Assembly (NCBI RefSeq): GCF_036625195.1
Contig: NZ_JAZKUG010000001.1
Span: 1-64,000, forward strand
Source of the DNA: Accumulibacter sp.
GTDB lineage: Bacteria; Pseudomonadota; Gammaproteobacteria; Burkholderiales; Rhodocyclaceae
DNA: 64,000 nt
Reading direction: 5' to 3'
The translations under genes and the position numbers were made by a program. Below are positions 60,922-64,000 of this stretch, in pieces (the first letter of the stretch is position 1; each line of letters begins with the position of its first letter). The notes under the pieces were generated by a model. It was not told the DNA's origin, did no database searches, and saw nothing but the letters and a program-made list of their open reading frames with translations.

Positions 60922-62349
60922 TCAGGGCACCAGCACCTCGATCCCGGGATGCCGCTCGCGGATCGCCGCCGCCAGCGCCCGCTTCGCGGATTCCTCGCCA
61001 TGCACCAGGCGCACCTGCCGCGGCGGCCGGCGCATGCGGCCGATGAAGTTGAGGAGGTCCTTCTGGTCGGCGTGCGCGGAGTAGCCTCCGAGAGTGTGCA
61101 CGGCGGCCCGGATCGGGTAGCGCTGACCATCGAGTTCGACATGGCCGCCTTTCGGGCCGTAGCGCTGGATGTCGCGGCCCGGCGTCCCCGCCGCCTGATA
61201 ACCGGTGAACAGGATGTCGTGCCGTGGGTCGCCGAGCATCGCCTTGAGGTAGTTGACGATGCGCCCGCCGCTGCACATGCCGCTGGCGGCGATGACGACC
61301 ACCGGCCGGGCGGTGCGCGCCAGGTACTCGACGGCGCGCAGGTGGGTGGCATGGTCGTCGATGGTGGTCAGTTGCTCGAAGTCGAGCGGATGGCGACCGG
61401 CGGCGAGCTTGCGGCGGGCTTCGGCGTCCCAGTGCTGGCGCAGCTGCATGTAACCATTGGTGAAGTCGGCGGCGAGTGGCGAATCGACGATGATGTCGAG
61501 GTCCTCCCAGCGGACCCCGGGAGCGGCGGCGCGCTGGCGGTTGCGGTGGATGATCTCTTCGAGTTCGTAGAGCAGCTCCTGTGTGCGGCCGATGCTGAAG
61601 GCGGGGATGAGCAGTGCCCCCTTGTTGCCGAAGGCGTGTTCGCAGACCGCCTGCAGCCGCTGCCGGCGGTCCCGCCGGCTGTCGTGGCAGCGGTCGCCGT
61701 AGGTGCTCTCGAGGACGACGACGTCGGCCGCGTAGGGTGACTGCGGCGCCGGCAGCAGGGGCGTGTGCGGCGCGCCGAGGTCGCCGGAGAAGACGATCCG
61801 CTGCCGCTCGCTGCCCTGTCGCAGTTCACATTCGACGTAGGCCGAGCCGAGGATGTGGCCGGCCGGCGAGAGCTTGACGCGCAGCTCGACCTCGCCGTCG
61901 ACGACCGTCTGCCATTCCTTGTACGGCAAGGCGACGATCTGCCTGCGGATCTGCTCGAGAAAGCGTTCGGCGAGCGCCCGCTCGCGCGTGAAGCCGACCT
62001 TGATGGCATCCTCGAGAACCAGCGGCAGCAGCTTCGCCGATGCCTCGCTGCAGATGATCGGCGCGCGGTAGCCGGCGGCGAGGAGATGCGGCAGGCGCCC
62101 GACATGGTCGATATGGACGTGCGTGACGACCAGGGCACGCACCCGAGCGACCGGGAAGTTGACCGCGAGGCGCTCGGCGCTGGCGCCCTCGCGCGAGGTC
62201 TCGGCACCCTGGAAGAGACCGCAGTCGATCAGCAGCGACTGCCCGTCAGCGAGACTGAGCTGGTGGCACGAGCCGGTGACGCCATCGACCGCGCCGTGGT
62301 GGCTGATGCGCCAGGCCGGCAGCGGCTCAGCGTTGCAGGAAGTCGGCAT
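60922..62349 (-). CDS. MBL-fold RNase-like hydrolase (RNA-specificity domain)
   Basis: A 475-residue beta-CASP metallo-hydrolase: VTHVHIDHVGRLPHLL (HxHxDH), GHILGSAYVECEL, IVFSGDLGAPHTPLL, AFSIGRTQELLYELEEIIHR, and the C-terminal RMMBL part GYSAHADQKDLLNFIGRM with VRLVHGEESAK. Such proteins are nucleases acting on RNA. The ATG at 62349 overlaps the 3' end of fcl by 23 bases; longer frames upstream read through fcl and are rejected. Confidence 0.9.
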   Translation of the reverse strand: MPTSCNAEPLPAWRISHHGAVDGVTGSCHQLSLADGQSLLIDCGLFQGAETSREGASAERLAVNFPVARVRALVVTHVHIDHVGRLPHLLAAGYRAPIICSEASAKLLPLVLEDAIKVGFTRERALAERFLEQIRRQIVALPYKEWQTVVDGEVELRVKLSPAGHILGSAYVECELRQGSERQRIVFSGDLGAPHTPLLPAPQSPYAADVVVLESTYGDRCHDSRRDRRQRLQAVCEHAFGNKGALLIPAFSIGRTQELLYELEEIIHRNRQRAAAPGVRWEDLDIIVDSPLAADFTNGYMQLRQHWDAEARRKLAAGRHPLDFEQLTTIDDHATHLRAVEYLARTARPVVVIAASGMCSGGRIVNYLKAMLGDPRHDILFTGYQAAGTPGRDIQRYGPKGGHVELDGQRYPIRAAVHTLGGYSAHADQKDLLNFIGRMRRPPRQVRLVHGEESAKRALAAAIRERHPGIEVLVP

Positions 62350-63373
62350 AGGCCTGCCGCAGGCCCTCTGCGAGCCCGATCCCGGCGCGGCAGCCGAGCG
62401 CGTGCAGCCGCGAGACGTCGAGCAGCTTGCGTGGGGTGCCGTCGGGCTTGCTGGGATCGAACTCGATGCGGCCGCCGTAACCGACGACCTGCGCCACCGT
62501 TTCCGCCAGTTGCCGGATGCTGAGATCCTCACCGGTACCGACGTTGATGTGCGACAGCATCGGTTGCGTGTGGGCGTCGTAGCTCGCCTTGTCGAGGTTC
62601 ATCACGTGCACGCTGGCGGCCGCCATGTCGTCCACATGGAGGAACTCACGCTTCGGCGTGCCGGTCCCCCAGAGCGTCAGGCAGGGTGCCAGACCGGCAT
62701 TGCTGGTGCCGTGCAGCTGTTGCCGCAGTTCGTCGGGGATCGGGCCGTTGCGCGCCTCGTCGCGCGCGATTCCCGGCCAGTCGTGTGCCGCCGCCAGCTT
62801 GGCGAGATGCAGCTTGCGGATCATCGCCGGGATGACATGGCTGTTCTGCAGGTCGTAGTGGTCGCCCGGGCCGTACAGGTTGGTCGGCATGACGCTGCGG
62901 TAATCGGTGGCGTACTGCCGGTTGTAGCTTTCGCAGAGCTTGATGCCGGCGATCTTGGCGACGGCGTAGGCTTCGTTGGTTGGCTCGAGGGTGCCGGTGA
63001 GCAGCGCGTCCTCGGCCATCGGCTGCGCCGCGAGCTTGGGATAGATGCAGCTGCTGCCAAGGAAGAGCAACCTGCGGACGCCGGCACGCCAAGCCTGGTG
63101 GATGATGTTGGCCTCGATCATCAGGTTCTGGTAGATGAACTCGGCCGGGTAGGTATTGTTGGCGTGGATGCCGCCGACACGGGCGGCGGCGAGATAGACC
63201 TGCTCGGGCTTCTCGCTGGCGAAGAACTGGCGCACTGCGGCCTGGTCGGTGAGATCGAGTTCGGCGTGGCTGCGGGTGATCAGGTGCGGTTGCCCCTGGC
63301 CCTGCAGGATGCGGACGATCGCCGAGCCGACCATGCCGCGGTGGCCGGCGACGTAGATGCGGGGTTCAGTCAT
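62327..63373 (-). CDS. fcl: GDP-L-fucose synthase
   Basis: NADPH-dependent epimerase/reductase making GDP-L-fucose. The 348-residue product has VAGHRGMVGSAIVRIL (NADP binding), FLGSSCIYPKLAAQPM, the catalytic NEAYAVAKIAGIKLCESYNR (YxxxK) and MPTNLYGPGDHYDLQNSHVI. It lies 12 bases downstream of gmd, which makes its substrate. Confidence 0.95.
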   Translation of the reverse strand: MTEPRIYVAGHRGMVGSAIVRILQGQGQPHLITRSHAELDLTDQAAVRQFFASEKPEQVYLAAARVGGIHANNTYPAEFIYQNLMIEANIIHQAWRAGVRRLLFLGSSCIYPKLAAQPMAEDALLTGTLEPTNEAYAVAKIAGIKLCESYNRQYATDYRSVMPTNLYGPGDHYDLQNSHVIPAMIRKLHLAKLAAAHDWPGIARDEARNGPIPDELRQQLHGTSNAGLAPCLTLWGTGTPKREFLHVDDMAAASVHVMNLDKASYDAHTQPMLSHINVGTGEDLSIRQLAETVAQVVGYGGRIEFDPSKPDGTPRKLLDVSRLHALGCRAGIGLAEGLRQAYADFLQR

Positions 63374-63385
63374 CGTCGTCGGCCG

Positions 63386-64000
63386 TCATTCGTGATGATC
63401 GAAGGTCTGGAATCCGGCGAGCTTGACCATCGCATCGCGCCGCGCCGAGCTGTAGTCGGCGAGGACCATTTCCCGCACCAGTTGCTGCACGCTGGTGGTC
63501 GGCGTCCAGCCGAGTTTCTCGCGCGCCCGCGTCGGATCGCCGAGCAGCGTTTCGACTTCGGTCGGCCGGAAATAGCGCGGGTCCACGCGGACGATGACGT
63601 CGCCGGGCTTGACCTTGGCGCGCGTGCCCTCGACCCGGCTGACGATGCCCACCTCATCGACGCCCTCGCCCTCGAAGCGGACGCCGATTCCGAGTTCGGC
63701 GGCGGCGAACTCGACGAACTGGCGAACGCTGTACTGCACGCCGGTGGCGATGACGAAGTCCTCGGGGTGGTCCTGTTGCAGCATCAGCCACTGCATCTCG
63801 ACATAGTCGCGGGCGTGCCCCCAGTCGCGCAGGGCACTGAGGTTGCCGAGGTAGAGGCAGTCCTGCAGCCCGAGCGCGATGCGCGCGATGGCACGCGTGA
63901 TCTTGCGCGTGACGAAGGTTTCGCCGCGCACCGGACTCTCGTGGTTGAACAGGATGCCGTTGCAGGCATAGATGCCATAGGCTTCGCGGTAGTTGACGGT
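63386..64000 (-). CDS. gmd: GDP-mannose 4,6-dehydratase (5' end outside window)
   Basis: The frame is open to the window edge and encodes the last ~200 residues: YREAYGIYACNGILFNHESP, VRGETFVTRKITRAIARIAL, LGNLSALRDWGHARDYVEMQ, PRYFRPTEVETLLGDPTRAR. These are diagnostic Gmd motifs. Gmd and Fcl together make GDP-L-fucose for the surface polysaccharide. Confidence 0.95.
   Translation of the reverse strand, partial: TVNYREAYGIYACNGILFNHESPVRGETFVTRKITRAIARIALGLQDCLYLGNLSALRDWGHARDYVEMQWLMLQQDHPEDFVIATGVQYSVRQFVEFAAAELGIGVRFEGEGVDEVGIVSRVEGTRAKVKPGDVIVRVDPRYFRPTEVETLLGDPTRAREKLGWTPTTSVQQLVREMVLADYSSARRDAMVKLAGFQTFDHHE

Overview
The window is GC-rich chromosomal DNA from a betaproteobacterium. 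The pcnB-folK and panBCD neighbourhoods, the octahaem cytochrome, the PEP-CTERM relic, the 'EPS-associated' MarR regulator and the sheer number of insertion sequences fit a Rhodocyclales genome such as Candidatus Accumulibacter; that placement is inference from content. No rRNA, tRNA or CRISPR array was seen.

Layout. (1) 1-14.1 kb is ordinary chromosome: a HAD hydrolase (cut by the window edge), pcnB, folK, a small lipoprotein, a soluble CZB-domain chemoreceptor, pantothenate genes panB-panC-panD, a NYN/LOTUS RNA-binding protein, a YbaK-like deacylase, an acyl-CoA dehydrogenase/CoA-transferase pair, a small membrane protein and an octahaem cytochrome with TPRs. (2) 14.1-23.5 kb is a first mobile scrapyard: a REP-associated tyrosine transposase (RAYT), an IS200-like element nested in an IS5 element nested in a parD antitoxin gene, an Rpn-family nuclease, relics of ugd, a thiE-like domain, a phd antitoxin, a PEP-CTERM protein and a DruA-like protein, and an IS3 element. 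(3) 23.5-42.8 kb is a surface-polysaccharide locus on the minus strand: the overlapping rmlBACD operon, ISAzo13 and IS630 elements, then a seven-gene operon (flippase, polymerase, three glycosyltransferases, epimerase, sulfotransferase), a second sulfotransferase-like gene and a three-gene phosphonate operon (PEP mutase fused to a nucleotidyltransferase, phosphonopyruvate decarboxylase, phosphonoacetaldehyde reductase). The middle of this locus is visibly AT-richer than its surroundings, suggesting import. (4) 42.9-60.5 kb is a second scrapyard: three decayed IS66 copies, many Rpn-family genes and fragments, and at least five toxin-antitoxin-like modules. (5) 60.5-64 kb returns to polysaccharide functions: a frameshifted EPS-associated MarR regulator, an MBL-fold RNase-like protein, fcl and gmd (cut by the window edge).

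The most unusual signal is a short terminal motif, CGGKGACAGTATA and its inverse, seen about 24 times, only in regions 2 and 4. It bounds the RAYT gene, two ~310-bp repeats and three copies of a fragment of a UDP-glucose dehydrogenase gene, and it sits exactly where many genes are truncated. I read it as the end sequence of a family of mobile, mostly non-autonomous cassettes that pick up gene fragments, possibly moved by the RAYT. The second point of interest is the phosphonate operon inside a sulfotransferase-containing glycan locus, which predicts a phosphonate- and possibly sulfate-decorated exopolysaccharide.
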